Position numbers and translations under genes: made by a program
Notes under the pieces: model-generated
The model's database searches: none
Seen by the model: the letters and a program-made list of their open reading frames with translations, nothing else
Told to the model about the DNA's origin: nothing
Part shown: positions 49,916 to 59,227 of the stretch, in pieces
How the letters are laid out: each line of letters begins with the position of its first letter
Numbering within the stretch: position 1 is the stretch's first letter
From: Pseudomonas sp. ANT_J12
GTDB taxonomy: Bacteria > Pseudomonadota > Gammaproteobacteria > Pseudomonadales > Pseudomonadaceae
Reading direction: 5' to 3'
Assembly (NCBI RefSeq): GCF_008370045.1
Contig: NZ_VOBN01000021.1
Coordinates: 35,353 to 99,352, forward strand
Length of the DNA: 64,000 bases

Positions 49916-50677
49916 CTAAAAGCGCGAGCGGTATTGGCTGGGGGTCATCGCCAGGTGTTTGCGGAAGGCGCTGCCCATGTGCGACTGATGGGCGAAGCCA
50001 GCGTCCAGGGCGATGCTGGCCAGGGGCAGATCCGTTTGCTCGATCATCCGTCGCGCCGCTTGCAGGCGCACTTCCACCAGATACGCGTGGGGCGTGAGGC
50101 CGATGGCGCGGGTGAAATCGCGCAGAAACCGCAATTCGTTGTGCCCGTAAGTGACGGCCAACTGCTCCAGCCTCAGGGGTTGATGGAACTGTTCGGCGAT
50201 CTGATCCATGACTCGGGTCAGGGCCTTGGGGGTAGTCCGGGAATCTGTTTTTACCCCCGCTTGCCCCACCAGTTGCAGTGCCGCCTGCTCTAGCGCCAGT
50301 GCGTCGGGTTGCGGATCGAGCAGCAGGCGGCGCAGCGTCCGGGCCAGTCCCAAGGCCTCGCTTTGGCCGGCGAACTGTATCCGGTGATTGACTGACGGCA
50401 GGTGCTGACGGGCAAACCGTTCGTCCACCCGCAGCAACAGGTATTCGCCACCACTGGCCGATTCGGAAAACACCTCAACACCCACCGGCGTGTGCGCCAG
50501 GACGCCGGGCAAGGTGTCGAAGTCCACTCGACGGTCGGAATCGATGGCATGCACGCCTTGCTGACGCTCCAGGGTTACGCCAAGCGTGTGCCATTGCGCC
50601 GGATCCCGCGCGCTGTACGCCGCGCGCGGCAGCAGTTGCAGGCAGAGTTGATCGTCCAGCAGGCGTTGGCTCAGCAT
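49916..50677 (-). CDS. AraC family transcriptional regulator
   Basis: 253 aa. The N-terminal half is an effector domain of cupin-like type. The C-terminal 100 residues hold two helix-turn-helix motifs: LRLEQLAVTYGHNELRFLRDFTRA and PLASIALDAGFAHQSHMGSAFRK, ending TPSQYRSRF. Start at 50677 with AGGAAAT. It is divergent from the aspartate/glutamate racemase-like gene with a 79-bp shared promoter region and is the likely regulator of it. Confidence 0.88.
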   Translation of the reverse strand: MLSQRLLDDQLCLQLLPRAAYSARDPAQWHTLGVTLERQQGVHAIDSDRRVDFDTLPGVLAHTPVGVEVFSESASGGEYLLLRVDERFARQHLPSVNHRIQFAGQSEALGLARTLRRLLLDPQPDALALEQAALQLVGQAGVKTDSRTTPKALTRVMDQIAEQFHQPLRLEQLAVTYGHNELRFLRDFTRAIGLTPHAYLVEVRLQAARRMIEQTDLPLASIALDAGFAHQSHMGSAFRKHLAMTPSQYRSRF

Positions 50678-50756
50678 GTGAAATTTCCTGATAGATCGAA
50701 GCGCGGATCCACGGGAGACTCTCTGACAAAGGGTTGCCATTAAACAGGAGCACAGC

Positions 50757-51449
50757 ATGCGCACCATCGGCCTTATCGGCGGCATGAGCTGGGAGTCCAG
50801 CGCCGAATACTATCGCCTGATCAACCAGCAGGTCCGCGACCGCCTCGGACCGTTGCGTTCGGCGCAGTTGTTAATGTACAGCGTCGACTTCGGGCCTGTC
50901 GAACAGGCCCAGCATGCCGGGCGCTGGGACGATGCGGCGGCGATCCTGGTGGATGCCGCGCGCAGGCTGGAAGCGGGCGGTGCCGAGTGCGTGGTGCTGT
51001 GTACCAACACCATGCACAAGGTGGCCGGGCAGATTCAGGCCGCGATCAGCATTCCGTTCCTGCACATCGCCGACCCGACCGGCCAGACGGCAGTCGAGGC
51101 CGGCGCGCTCAAGGTGGGCTTGCTGGGGACCGCGTTCACCATGGAACAGGATTTCCTCAAGGATTGCCTGAGCGCTATGGGCCTGACGGTGCTGGTGCCG
51201 GAAGCCGAGGAACGCCAAGCCGTGCACCGGATCATCTACGACGAGTTGTGCGTCGGGGTAATCAGTGATGCTTCGCGCAAGGTCTATCAGCAAGTCATCA
51301 AATCGCTCACCGCCCGGGGCGCCCAGGCGATCATCCTCGGGTGCACGGAAATCGGCCTGCTGATCAAACCCGAGCACAGCGCCCTGCCCCTGCTCGACAC
51401 CACCGAACTGCATGCCCGGGCGGCAGTGGCGTTTGCCTTGGGTGATTGA
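50757..51449 (+). CDS. aspartate/glutamate racemase family protein
   Basis: 230 aa. PLP-independent two-Cys racemase fold: the first Cys in VVLCTNTMHK (about residue 82) and the second in IILGCTEIGLL (about 194); the opening IGLIGGMSWESSAEYYR matches the YgeA/RacX type. GGAGCACAGC precedes the ATG. Interconverts L and D amino acids; the substrate is not known. Divergent AraC gene upstream, GNAT gene tail-to-tail one base downstream. Confidence 0.88.
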   Translation: MRTIGLIGGMSWESSAEYYRLINQQVRDRLGPLRSAQLLMYSVDFGPVEQAQHAGRWDDAAAILVDAARRLEAGGAECVVLCTNTMHKVAGQIQAAISIPFLHIADPTGQTAVEAGALKVGLLGTAFTMEQDFLKDCLSAMGLTVLVPEAEERQAVHRIIYDELCVGVISDASRKVYQQVIKSLTARGAQAIILGCTEIGLLIKPEHSALPLLDTTELHARAAVAFALGD

Positions 51450-51450
51450 C

Positions 51451-51972
51451 TCAACCAGCCTTGGGCGTGGAACGCAGGCGCGCCATGCTCAAGGCATCCA
51501 CCAGCACGCCGTCACGCACGGCGTAGTCGCGGAACAGGCCTTCGTCTTCAAAGCCGAATTTGCGGTAGAGCCCGATGGCGGCTTCGTTGTCGGCGTACAC
51601 CGAGAGCTCGACCCGGCGAAGGTTCATCCAGTTGTCGGCGATGTCCAATGCCGTCGCCAGCAGCTTCGAGCCGACGCCCTTGCCCTGCCACTCCACCGCG
51701 ACGCCCATGCCGATACTGCCGGCGTGGTTGCGGCGGATCCGGGAAAACTGCTCCAGGCCGATATTGCCAATGATCACACCCTGATGCAGCGCTACCAGTT
51801 GCACCACTCGCTCGTTTTCCGGCATCAGGCGTTTGCGCCAGACCTCGGTGGATTGAAACGGCATTTGCAGCACCTGGCGGGTGATCGCCGGGTCGTTGTA
51901 GAGCGCGGTGATGCCGTCGATGTGGGATTCGCTGAAGCGCTGGATCGTGATGATGGCGTCGGTGCTAGGCAT
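51451..51972 (-). CDS. GNAT family N-acetyltransferase
   Basis: 173 aa. Acetyl-CoA binding motif A is IGMGVAVEWQGKGVGSKLL; motif B is VYADNEAAIGLYRKFGFEDEG. Start at 51972 with AAGGAAG; the frame is open further upstream but without ribosome site. Resembles RimI/PhnO-like amino-group acetyltransferases; substrate unknown. Confidence 0.88.
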   Translation of the reverse strand: MPSTDAIITIQRFSESHIDGITALYNDPAITRQVLQMPFQSTEVWRKRLMPENERVVQLVALHQGVIIGNIGLEQFSRIRRNHAGSIGMGVAVEWQGKGVGSKLLATALDIADNWMNLRRVELSVYADNEAAIGLYRKFGFEDEGLFRDYAVRDGVLVDALSMARLRSTPKAG

Positions 51973-52034
51973 GGTGATTCTTCCTTGAATGGCCCCTGAC
52001 TCTAACCCGCGATCCACCTGAATGGCGAGCCCCC

Positions 52035-52145
52035 CCTGTAGGAGCGAGGCTTGCCCGCGAAGGCGGTGGATCAGGCAATAAAGAGGTGACTGACACACCG
52101 CCTTCGCGGGCAAGTCGGGTCGCCGCATCGCTCGCTCCTACAGGG
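52035..52145. repeat. inverted pair of REP elements
   Basis: CTGTAGGAGCGAGGCTTGCC...AAGGCGGTG and inverse CACCGCCTTCGCGGGCAAG...CTCCTACAGGG. The right copy carries an extra TCGGGTCGCCGCATCG. Confidence 0.8.
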
Positions 52146-52155
52146 ATCTGCGCGC

Positions 52156-53439
52156 TCAGGTGTAGACCGGCCAGGTGTCGACGATTTTGCCACCGCGCAC
52201 CGCCAGCAAATCCCCAAACTGCAACAACACCGATTCCGTCTGCGTCGGGCGCAAGAACACCTGATCTTCCACCGCCAGCCCCACGGCGCTGGAGCCATTG
52301 ACCATTTCCTGGTTGGAGCTGCGGCCGTACACGCCGTTGCTCTGTAACCCCAGGGGTGATTCGAACTCGGCCATCCAGTTGCCGCCGTAAATAAAGAACG
52401 TCTCGCGCTGATTGGCGTCCCACCACGAGAACAGTTTCGACTTGTCATCCAGCGCCGGAATGTTCACCGCCCCGGTCCTTTTCAACACCGGCGTGGCGAT
52501 GTACGCCGCCGGCACATGGTCCACCAGCGACGGCAAATCGTAGTGCGTCGGCTTGAGCATCGCCGTCCCCACGGACACTTCAGTGCTCACGCGTTCCTGT
52601 TCGTGCATGCGATAACTCGGGCTACCGGCGGTGTTAAGCGTCAGCCCTTCGCGCCACAGACCGGGGTACTGCTGGCGGGTGAAATCGACGCAGCGGTTGT
52701 AGATCACCATCACTTTTTCAAACAGTGCCTCGGGTGAACCGAGAATCCCCGGCACACCCATGCCCACGAACGGGTCGTAGCCCATGAACCCGGCGAATTC
52801 CAGGTGCTGCGGGTGCGCGCTGATCAGCGCCAGCATCTGCCCGAGCACGTCCAAATCGCTGACGCCGCCACGGTGCAGGCCAACGTCCAGTTCGATATTG
52901 ACCCGCAACCGCGCGCCCAATCCTTGCGCCAGCGCCAGGTATTGCTGAAGCCTTTGCGGGGTATCGAGCAGCCACTGCAATTGCTTCGCCGGGTTGAACG
53001 GCCCCTTGTGGGTTTCGTAAAACAGCTGCGCCGAGCGCACCGGCAGCGGTTTGCCCAGCAGGAGGTCGGCGTCGGGAAACAGCACGGCGTCATGGTTGAG
53101 AAACGGCTGGTGAAACGACATCAAGCGCTTCGTCCCGGCGCGCCGAGCGATGTAACTCAGCAGCCCAGGTGCCGGCAGGGATTTCTCCACCAGACGCAGG
53201 TGTTTGCCGGCGCGCTGGACCGACTTCATTACCACGTCGATGTTGTGATCGAGGCGATCCAGATCGATCAGCATCACCGGACGCATCGGGCCGTGAGCGT
53301 TCAGTTCACGGTTCAAGGCGCGGAAATAATCGCTGTACGGCCCTCCTCGATCCCCCGGCCGTAGCCAGGCGCCTACACCCACCAGCAAGGCGCCCACGCC
53401 CAAGGTGCCGAGCAGGAAACTGCGGCGATTGATGGCCAT
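52156..53439 (-). CDS. Tat-exported alanine racemase/D-threonine aldolase-like PLP protein
   Basis: 427 aa. The N-terminus MAINRRSFLLGTLGVGALLVG is a twin-arginine signal. Then an alanine-racemase-type TIM barrel (LIDLDRLDHNIDVV...LRLVEKSLPAPGLL with the probable PLP Lys) and a beta domain ending VRGGKIVDTWPVYT, as in D-threonine aldolases. The metal-binding pair expected before that end is replaced by PTQTESVLLQFGD. Export by Tat fits a cofactor inserted in the cytoplasm. Last gene of an operon with a lactone oxidase (1-base overlap) and a cytochrome c. Reaction unknown. Confidence 0.82.
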   Translation of the reverse strand: MAINRRSFLLGTLGVGALLVGVGAWLRPGDRGGPYSDYFRALNRELNAHGPMRPVMLIDLDRLDHNIDVVMKSVQRAGKHLRLVEKSLPAPGLLSYIARRAGTKRLMSFHQPFLNHDAVLFPDADLLLGKPLPVRSAQLFYETHKGPFNPAKQLQWLLDTPQRLQQYLALAQGLGARLRVNIELDVGLHRGGVSDLDVLGQMLALISAHPQHLEFAGFMGYDPFVGMGVPGILGSPEALFEKVMVIYNRCVDFTRQQYPGLWREGLTLNTAGSPSYRMHEQERVSTEVSVGTAMLKPTHYDLPSLVDHVPAAYIATPVLKRTGAVNIPALDDKSKLFSWWDANQRETFFIYGGNWMAEFESPLGLQSNGVYGRSSNQEMVNGSSAVGLAVEDQVFLRPTQTESVLLQFGDLLAVRGGKIVDTWPVYT

Positions 53440-54833
53440 CAGTTCACCCCCAGAATCGACGACAAATGCGCGTTGAGAAACTTGCCGCTGGGGTCCAGCG
53501 CCTGGCGAACATCAATGAATGCCCGCCAGTGCGGGTACAGCGGCTGCAGGTTTTTGGCGTTCAACGTGTGCAACTTGCCCCAGTGCGGCCGGCCGTTGTA
53601 TTTCCAGAAGATCGGCTCCACGGCGGCGAAGAAATTGTGATGATCCATCTGGTAATGCTGGTGGACCGAGATCGAACAACTGTCGCGGCCCTCGAACATG
53701 CTCAGGGGAATGTCATCGGCTTTCACATAGCGATACTCGATGGGAAACCAGGTGCGCAGGTCTTTGTCCTGAATCAGCTTGAGGATCTCGCGCAAGCAGG
53801 CCGGGCCGTGTTCCGCCGGCACTGAATACTCCATCTCGTTGAACCGCACGGTGCGCACGTTGGCGTAGATGTCGAACGAGTCGCCCACCCGGTCGTCGAA
53901 ACTGGCGAGGTGGCGCAGGTTGTTGAGCAGCGTGCGGCGCAGGTCGGGGAAGTCGCTGGCGTACTTGTCGATTTTTTCGATCAGGGTCACGAACTCGTTG
54001 CCGCCCTCCTCATCCGCCGGGATCGGTGGCGTGGCCGGGTCGGTGGTTTCGTTCAGGGCAATCGACAAGGCGTAGTCGGAATGAGTCACCACGAGCATTT
54101 CCCAGTGCTGGTTTTCCCGGGTGTTCTTGTCGAGGTCTTCCAGCAGCTCTTCGGTCTTGGCGATCCACTGGCGCTCCCGTAGCCGATACGCCGGGCGATT
54201 TTGCAGACGGATTTTGGTGGCCACGCCCAACGCGCCGAGGGAGACCCGGGCGGCGCTGAACACCTCGGGATGGCGGGTGCTGTCGCAGTCCAATACGTCG
54301 CCGCTGGCAGTCACCAGTTGCAAGCCGCAGACGTGGGCCGAATAGGACTGAAAGGTTTTGCCGGTGCCATGGGTCGAGGTGGAGATGGCGCCGGCGAGGG
54401 TCTGATAGTCGATGTCGGCCATGTTGGGCAGGGCCTGGCCGATGTCCTTGAGCGGTGTGCCCATGCGTGACATCGGCGTGCCGGCGGCGAACTCGGCCTG
54501 CAAGGTCTGGGGGTCGTGATCGAGCAGGCCGGTGAAGTAGCTCAGGGACACCAGCGTGCCGTCGGTGGGCACCAGGGCGCTGAAGGAGTGAGCCGAGCCG
54601 ACCGGGCGGATTTTGCCGGGGGCCTGATGGATGACTTGGGTCAGTTCATCGAGGTTCTTCGGCGCCAGTCGCGCCGCTGGCAGGCAACTCTGGCCGCCGG
54701 ACCAGTTGCGCCAGGGAATCAGTCGCGGCGCGCGCAACAACTCGGCCAGCGCCGGGCTTGCGCCGAGCACGGTAAAGGCGCCGATAACGCTCGCCCGTTG
54801 CAGTAACTGACGTCGTGTCAGGTCCATCGTCAT
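53439..54833 (-). CDS. FAD-linked aldonolactone oxidase, exported
   Basis: 464 aa. Twin-arginine-like signal (LTRRQLLQRASVIGAFTVLGAS, cleaved near ALA). FAD_binding_4 domain with RPVGSAHSFSALV, whose His may bind FAD covalently, and THGTGKTFQSYS. The C-terminal ALO domain (EYSVPAEHGPACL, EYRYVKADDIPLS) is followed by HWGKLHTLNAKNLQPLYPHW. Family: L-gulonolactone/D-arabinono-lactone oxidases. A cytochrome c gene lies 17 bases upstream and could take the electrons instead of oxygen. Start 54833; 54827 is also possible. Confidence 0.87.
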   Translation of the reverse strand: MTMDLTRRQLLQRASVIGAFTVLGASPALAELLRAPRLIPWRNWSGGQSCLPAARLAPKNLDELTQVIHQAPGKIRPVGSAHSFSALVPTDGTLVSLSYFTGLLDHDPQTLQAEFAAGTPMSRMGTPLKDIGQALPNMADIDYQTLAGAISTSTHGTGKTFQSYSAHVCGLQLVTASGDVLDCDSTRHPEVFSAARVSLGALGVATKIRLQNRPAYRLRERQWIAKTEELLEDLDKNTRENQHWEMLVVTHSDYALSIALNETTDPATPPIPADEEGGNEFVTLIEKIDKYASDFPDLRRTLLNNLRHLASFDDRVGDSFDIYANVRTVRFNEMEYSVPAEHGPACLREILKLIQDKDLRTWFPIEYRYVKADDIPLSMFEGRDSCSISVHQHYQMDHHNFFAAVEPIFWKYNGRPHWGKLHTLNAKNLQPLYPHWRAFIDVRQALDPSGKFLNAHLSSILGVN

Positions 54834-54850
54834 GGGTGCACCTGCCGTTC

Positions 54851-55240
54851 TTATTGTGGGATGGACTGACCGGACATGAAGGCAATCAGTGCGAGGAACT
54901 CGTCCTCCGAACACTGCATGCACAGGCCCATCGGCGGCATGCCGTTGTAGCCGTTGATCGCGTGATCGAGCAGCGTGTCAGCGCCTTGCTGCACCCGCGG
55001 TTCCCAGGCTTTTTGATTGCCGGTCAGCGGTGCGCCGGCGGCGGGGTTGGCGTGGCAGAGCTTGCAACTGTTGGCGTAGACCTGGGCCAGTGCGGTGTCT
55101 GTGGGCATGGCGTTGGCCACTTCGCTGCGGGTGACCGGTGGCTTTGGCTCATCACCGCAACCGCTCAGCAGCGCGGCGAAGACGCAGCCCACCAACGCCA
55201 AACAACGGCTAGGCTTTTCAGTGAATCGACGTGCCCGCAT
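54851..55240 (-). CDS. class I c-type cytochrome, lipoprotein
   Basis: 129 aa; signal with lipobox LLSGC, one haem site CKLCH (about residue 59), and the Met ligand in NGMPPMGLC. The second Cys pair CMQC and the sequence GMPPMG resemble cytochrome c5. GAGAGGA precedes the ATG. First gene of the operon with the FAD lactone oxidase and the PLP protein; probably passes electrons from the oxidase to the respiratory chain. Confidence 0.88.
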   Translation of the reverse strand: MRARRFTEKPSRCLALVGCVFAALLSGCGDEPKPPVTRSEVANAMPTDTALAQVYANSCKLCHANPAAGAPLTGNQKAWEPRVQQGADTLLDHAINGYNGMPPMGLCMQCSEDEFLALIAFMSGQSIPQ

Positions 55241-55493
55241 GGCGGTCCTCTCTTGTGGCGCCCCGCAGCGGGAGACACCTTTTTATTGTGATCAAGGCGA
55301 GGTCAACACTAAGGCACCAGCGCGCCAGGGTTGAGGGCATTGGGGGCCAACTAGGGGGGCATCTGAGGCCATGACCCGTTCCGCCCTTCAAATGACCGAG
55401 CGACACAAACGCTGAGATGAGTCATGACAAGCAAGGGTCAGGTCTGCTAAAACGATTCATCAGCGCATCACAGAATCCAGACGGGGTAGCGAC

Positions 55494-57119
55494 ATGACCA
55501 CAGCACACATCCTTGGCAATCTGTTTCCCGACAGCAGCGACATCCCGGAAAAATACCGCCTCGACGGCCAGACCGAGCAGCGCGAATACCTGGTCGACGG
55601 CGAACTGCGCACCTGGAACGGCCCCCTCGCCCAAGTCCGCAGCCCGGTGTACCTGACCGGCGAAAATGGCGACGAGCAAGTGATCCTCGGCAGCACGCCG
55701 TTGCTGGACGCCGAAACCGCCCTGACCGCCCTCGACGCCGCCGTCCGCGCCTACGACCGTGGCCAGGGCCTGTGGCCGACCATGCGCGTGGCCGAGCGGA
55801 TCCAGCACGTCGAAGCCTTCCTCGGACGCATGCGCCAACAACGTGAGGCGGTGGTGAAGTTGCTGATGTGGGAAATCGGCAAGAACCTCAAGGACTCGGA
55901 AAAAGAGTTCGACCGCACCTGCGATTACATCGTCGACACCATCAACGCCCTCAAGGAACTCGACCGCCGCTCCAGCCGTTTCGAACTGGAGCAGGACACC
56001 CTCGGCCAAATCCGCCGCGTACCGCTGGGCGTCGCCTTGTGCATGGGGCCTTACAACTATCCGCTGAACGAAACCTTTACCACGCTGATCCCGGCGCTGA
56101 TCATGGGCAACACCGTGGTGTTCAAACCGGCCAAGCTCGGCGTGCTGTTGATCCGGCCGTTGCTGGAAGCGTTCCGCGACAGCTTCCCGACCGGCGTGAT
56201 CAACGTGATCTACGGCAGCGGCCGGGAAACCGTCAGCGCGCTGATGGCCAGCGGCAAGATCGATATCTTTGCGTTTATCGGCACTAACAAAGCGGCCAGT
56301 GACCTGAAGAAACTGCACCCGAAACCACACCGCTTGCGCGCGGCATTGGGCCTGGATGCGAAGAACCCCGGCATCGTCCTTCCCGAAGTCGATCTGGACA
56401 ACGCCGTCAGCGAAGCGCTCACCGGTTCCCTGTCGTTCAATGGCCAGCGCTGCACCGCGCTGAAAATCCTCTTCGTCCACGAAGACGTGGTCGAGTCGTT
56501 CATCGAGAAATTCAACGCCAGACTCGCCACCCTCAAACCCGGCATGCCGTGGGACAGCGGCGTGGCCCTGACCCCGCTGCCGGAAGCGAGCAAGGTCGAT
56601 TACCTGCATTCGCTGGTGGCGGATGCGGTGAGCAAAGGCGCTGCCGTGGTCAACCCCAACGGCGGCCAGGCCCGGGCGTCGTTCTTCTACCCGGCGGTGC
56701 TGTTCCCGGTGAACCCGCAGATGCGCGTCTATCAGGAAGAACAGTTCGGCCCCGTGGTGCCGATCGTGCCCTACCGGCATCTGGACACGGTGATCGACTA
56801 CGTCCTGGAATCGGATTTCGGCCAACAGTTGAGCATCTTCGGTACGAACCCGGTGGCGGTCGGCCGACTGGTCGACACCTTTGCCAATCAGGTCGGGCGC
56901 ATTAACATCAACGCCCAGTGCCAGCGCGGCCCGGACACCTTCCCGTTCAACGGTCGCAAGAACTCCGCCGAAGGCACTTTGTCGGTCCATGATGCGCTGC
57001 GGGTGTTTTCGATCCGCACGCTGGTGGCGACCAAGTTCCAGGACAGCAATAAAGCGCTCATCAGCGAGATCATTCGCGGGCGGGATTCGAGCTTCCTGAC
57101 CACCGATTACATTTTCTGA
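55494..57119 (+). CDS. gapN: NADP-dependent glyceraldehyde-3-phosphate dehydrogenase (GapN-like)
   Basis: 541-aa aldehyde dehydrogenase. The Rossmann/cofactor part has GPYNYPLNETFTTLIPALIMGNTVVFKPAK; the catalytic Glu is replaced by a position in LRAALGLDAKNPGIV, and the catalytic Cys is in FNGQRCTALKI (about 322). QEEQFGPVVPIVPY and FPFNGRKNSAEGTLSVHDALR match GapN. It would make 3-phosphoglycerate and NADPH without ATP. A GGGGTAG ribosome site is present. The next gene (FUSC) begins just after its stop. Confidence 0.88.
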   Translation: MTTAHILGNLFPDSSDIPEKYRLDGQTEQREYLVDGELRTWNGPLAQVRSPVYLTGENGDEQVILGSTPLLDAETALTALDAAVRAYDRGQGLWPTMRVAERIQHVEAFLGRMRQQREAVVKLLMWEIGKNLKDSEKEFDRTCDYIVDTINALKELDRRSSRFELEQDTLGQIRRVPLGVALCMGPYNYPLNETFTTLIPALIMGNTVVFKPAKLGVLLIRPLLEAFRDSFPTGVINVIYGSGRETVSALMASGKIDIFAFIGTNKAASDLKKLHPKPHRLRAALGLDAKNPGIVLPEVDLDNAVSEALTGSLSFNGQRCTALKILFVHEDVVESFIEKFNARLATLKPGMPWDSGVALTPLPEASKVDYLHSLVADAVSKGAAVVNPNGGQARASFFYPAVLFPVNPQMRVYQEEQFGPVVPIVPYRHLDTVIDYVLESDFGQQLSIFGTNPVAVGRLVDTFANQVGRININAQCQRGPDTFPFNGRKNSAEGTLSVHDALRVFSIRTLVATKFQDSNKALISEIIRGRDSSFLTTDYIF

Positions 57120-57157
57120 GGAGACGCCATCTGAGCGCCTATCGCCTGCCACCGCTG

Positions 57158-58195
57158 ATGCGTCGATTGCTGCGTCCATTGCTGGACCCGTATCGGCGCT
57201 ATCGCAACGCGCGAGTGATCCACGCGGTGCGGGTGTCGCTAGGCTTGCTGGCGACGATCCTGCTGACCACCGGCATTCACCTGCCCCACGGCGAGTGGGC
57301 GTCGGTGACCATGCTGGTGGTGATCGGCGGCTTGCAGCATCACGGCAACATCGGCAAGAAAGCCGCCGAGCGGGCGATCGGCACCTTGATCGGCGCCGGT
57401 GTCGGCTTGCTACTGGTGGCGCAACAGGCCTGGTTCGGGATGCCGTGGCTGACGTATTTCGCGATGTCGGTGGTGTGCGGGTTGTTCTCGTATCACGCCA
57501 TCGGCAAGGGCGGCTACACAGCGCTGCTGTCGGCGATTACCGTGTTTATCGTCGCCGGGCATGGCGATAACCCGGTCACCGACGGGTTGTGGCGCGGCGT
57601 GGACATTCTGATCGGCATTGCCCTGGCCCTGGCGTTTTCCTTCGCCCTGCCGCTGTACGCGGTGTTCTCCTGGCGCTACAACCTGGCCGACGCCTTGCGC
57701 GATTGCGCGACCCTTTATGGGCGCATCATCAATGGCCAACCGGTCACCGCGGACGAACACCTGAAGATCATGGGTCGCCTGAATACGGTGCTGGTGCAAC
57801 TGCGCTCGCTGATGCCGTCGGTGTCCAAGGAAGTACGGATTTCCATGACTGAATTGGATGCCATTCAACGTAATCTGCGGATGTGCGTCAGCACCCTGGA
57901 AATCCTTGGCAACACGCGTCCGGATGCCAGTGATCCGGTGGCCATGGCGCATCTTCAAACCGCGTTGAAAGCCGAGCACCGGCAGATCCGCGTGCAGTTG
58001 ATCGGCATGGCCCGGGCCTTGAAATCCGGGGCCGCCCAGCGGCTGAACCGGCCGGTGGAGCTGCCGGAAATCGGTCTCGACGCGCCGGTCTACAGTCCGC
58101 TGGATGGTTATCGTCTGTTGACCCGGCAACTGGCCGCGAACATCTGCGAAATGCGCCAGCGCCTGGCCAAGACTGCGCCGCGCTGGAACCTCTGA
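57158..58195 (+). CDS. FUSC family inner membrane protein
   Basis: 345 aa from ATG 57158, six N-terminal membrane segments (LGLLATILLTTG; WASVTMLVVIGGL; AIGTLIGAGVGLLLV; and others) and a cytoplasmic helical domain. FUSC/YccS-type proteins are thought to export aromatic acids. The ribosome site GAGGAG (57118-57123) is 34 bases from this ATG but 7 from an in-frame CTG at 57131, which would add nine residues (initiator plus SAYRLPPL). A CTG start is therefore possible. Co-transcribed with gapN. Confidence 0.83.
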   Translation: MRRLLRPLLDPYRRYRNARVIHAVRVSLGLLATILLTTGIHLPHGEWASVTMLVVIGGLQHHGNIGKKAAERAIGTLIGAGVGLLLVAQQAWFGMPWLTYFAMSVVCGLFSYHAIGKGGYTALLSAITVFIVAGHGDNPVTDGLWRGVDILIGIALALAFSFALPLYAVFSWRYNLADALRDCATLYGRIINGQPVTADEHLKIMGRLNTVLVQLRSLMPSVSKEVRISMTELDAIQRNLRMCVSTLEILGNTRPDASDPVAMAHLQTALKAEHRQIRVQLIGMARALKSGAAQRLNRPVELPEIGLDAPVYSPLDGYRLLTRQLAANICEMRQRLAKTAPRWNL

Positions 58196-58198
58196 GGC

Positions 58199-59095
58199 TT
58201 ACGGCGTGGCCGCCCGGCGCAGTTTCAGGCCCCAACCCTGCTGCATACCGGCAGCGGCCAGCAGGATAGCGGCCACACCGAGCCATTGCAGCGGCTCCAG
58301 GCGATGGCCGAACGCGAACCAGTCAACGAAAATCGCCGCAATCGGGTAGATGAACGACAGTGCGCCGGTCAGTGCCGTCGGCAGTTTCTGGATGGCGCCG
58401 TAGAGCAATACGTACATCAAACCAGTGTGCACGATGCCCAAGGTAACCAGGCTGGCCCAGGCACTCGGCGCTTGGGGCAATGCCGAAAAGTGCGCGAAAG
58501 GCGCGAGCAAAAGTACGCCGGTGCAGACCTGAATCAAGGCGATCAGGTGCGGCGGCGTGCCGGTCAGGCGCTTGATGATCAACGCAGCCACCGCATAAAG
58601 AAACGCCGCCCCCAGCGCCAGGCCGATCCCCATCAAGTAATCATTGCCGCCCGCCCCCTGCTCGCCATGGGCGCTGACAATCGCCAGCATTCCGAGAAAG
58701 GAAATACCCAGCCAGAACAGCTTCTGCAAGGTGATTTTCTCCCCGAGAAACAGCGCGGCCAAGCCGACCAACATGAACGGTTGAACGTTGTACACCGCCG
58801 TGCCAATGGCAATTGATGCACGGGAATAGGAGGCGAACAGCAGCACCCAGTTGCCGACAATCGCCATCCCGCTGAGCACGGCCAACAGAAACGTGGTGCG
58901 GGTCAGAATACCGGGGCGCAGGAAGCCGAAAGCCACGCAAATCAGCAACAAGGTGCCGGCACCAAATACGCAACGCCAGAACACCACGTCCAGCACCGGC
59001 TGGCCCGACACCAGCACGAACCAGCCGATGGTTCCGGAAATAAGCATGGCGGCGGTCATTTCGAATGACCCGCGCCGTAGTGTTTTGTCCATCAT
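58199..59095 (-). CDS. DMT superfamily (EamA) transporter
   Basis: 298 aa, ten membrane segments in two EamA repeats (ISGTIGWFVLVSGQP...; YLMGIGLALGAAFLYAVAALIIKRL). Exports small metabolites, often amino acids. AGGAG lies 4 bases from ATG 59095 and 7 from ATG 59092. Divergent from an Lrp/AsnC regulator with a 130-bp shared promoter region, an arrangement typical of amino-acid exporters controlled by their regulator. Confidence 0.9.
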   Translation of the reverse strand: MMDKTLRRGSFEMTAAMLISGTIGWFVLVSGQPVLDVVFWRCVFGAGTLLLICVAFGFLRPGILTRTTFLLAVLSGMAIVGNWVLLFASYSRASIAIGTAVYNVQPFMLVGLAALFLGEKITLQKLFWLGISFLGMLAIVSAHGEQGAGGNDYLMGIGLALGAAFLYAVAALIIKRLTGTPPHLIALIQVCTGVLLLAPFAHFSALPQAPSAWASLVTLGIVHTGLMYVLLYGAIQKLPTALTGALSFIYPIAAIFVDWFAFGHRLEPLQWLGVAAILLAAAGMQQGWGLKLRRAATP

Positions 59096-59227
59096 CAGAC
59101 TCCTGTGTTTGAGCGCAAATTATGCCAATCCGTCGAACGTCTCCTCCAGCGCAAAAATCAGGCTAAACTCGATTTCTGCCTTTTTTATCGAGGCCGTTTT
59201 GTTTAATTGCCTAATCGAGGTTTCGCC

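Noticed and set aside
57410..58129. Minus-strand frame of 239 codons opposite the FUSC gene
   Set aside because: Antisense shadow with His/Gln/Arg-rich translation; the plus-strand gene has clear membrane segments.
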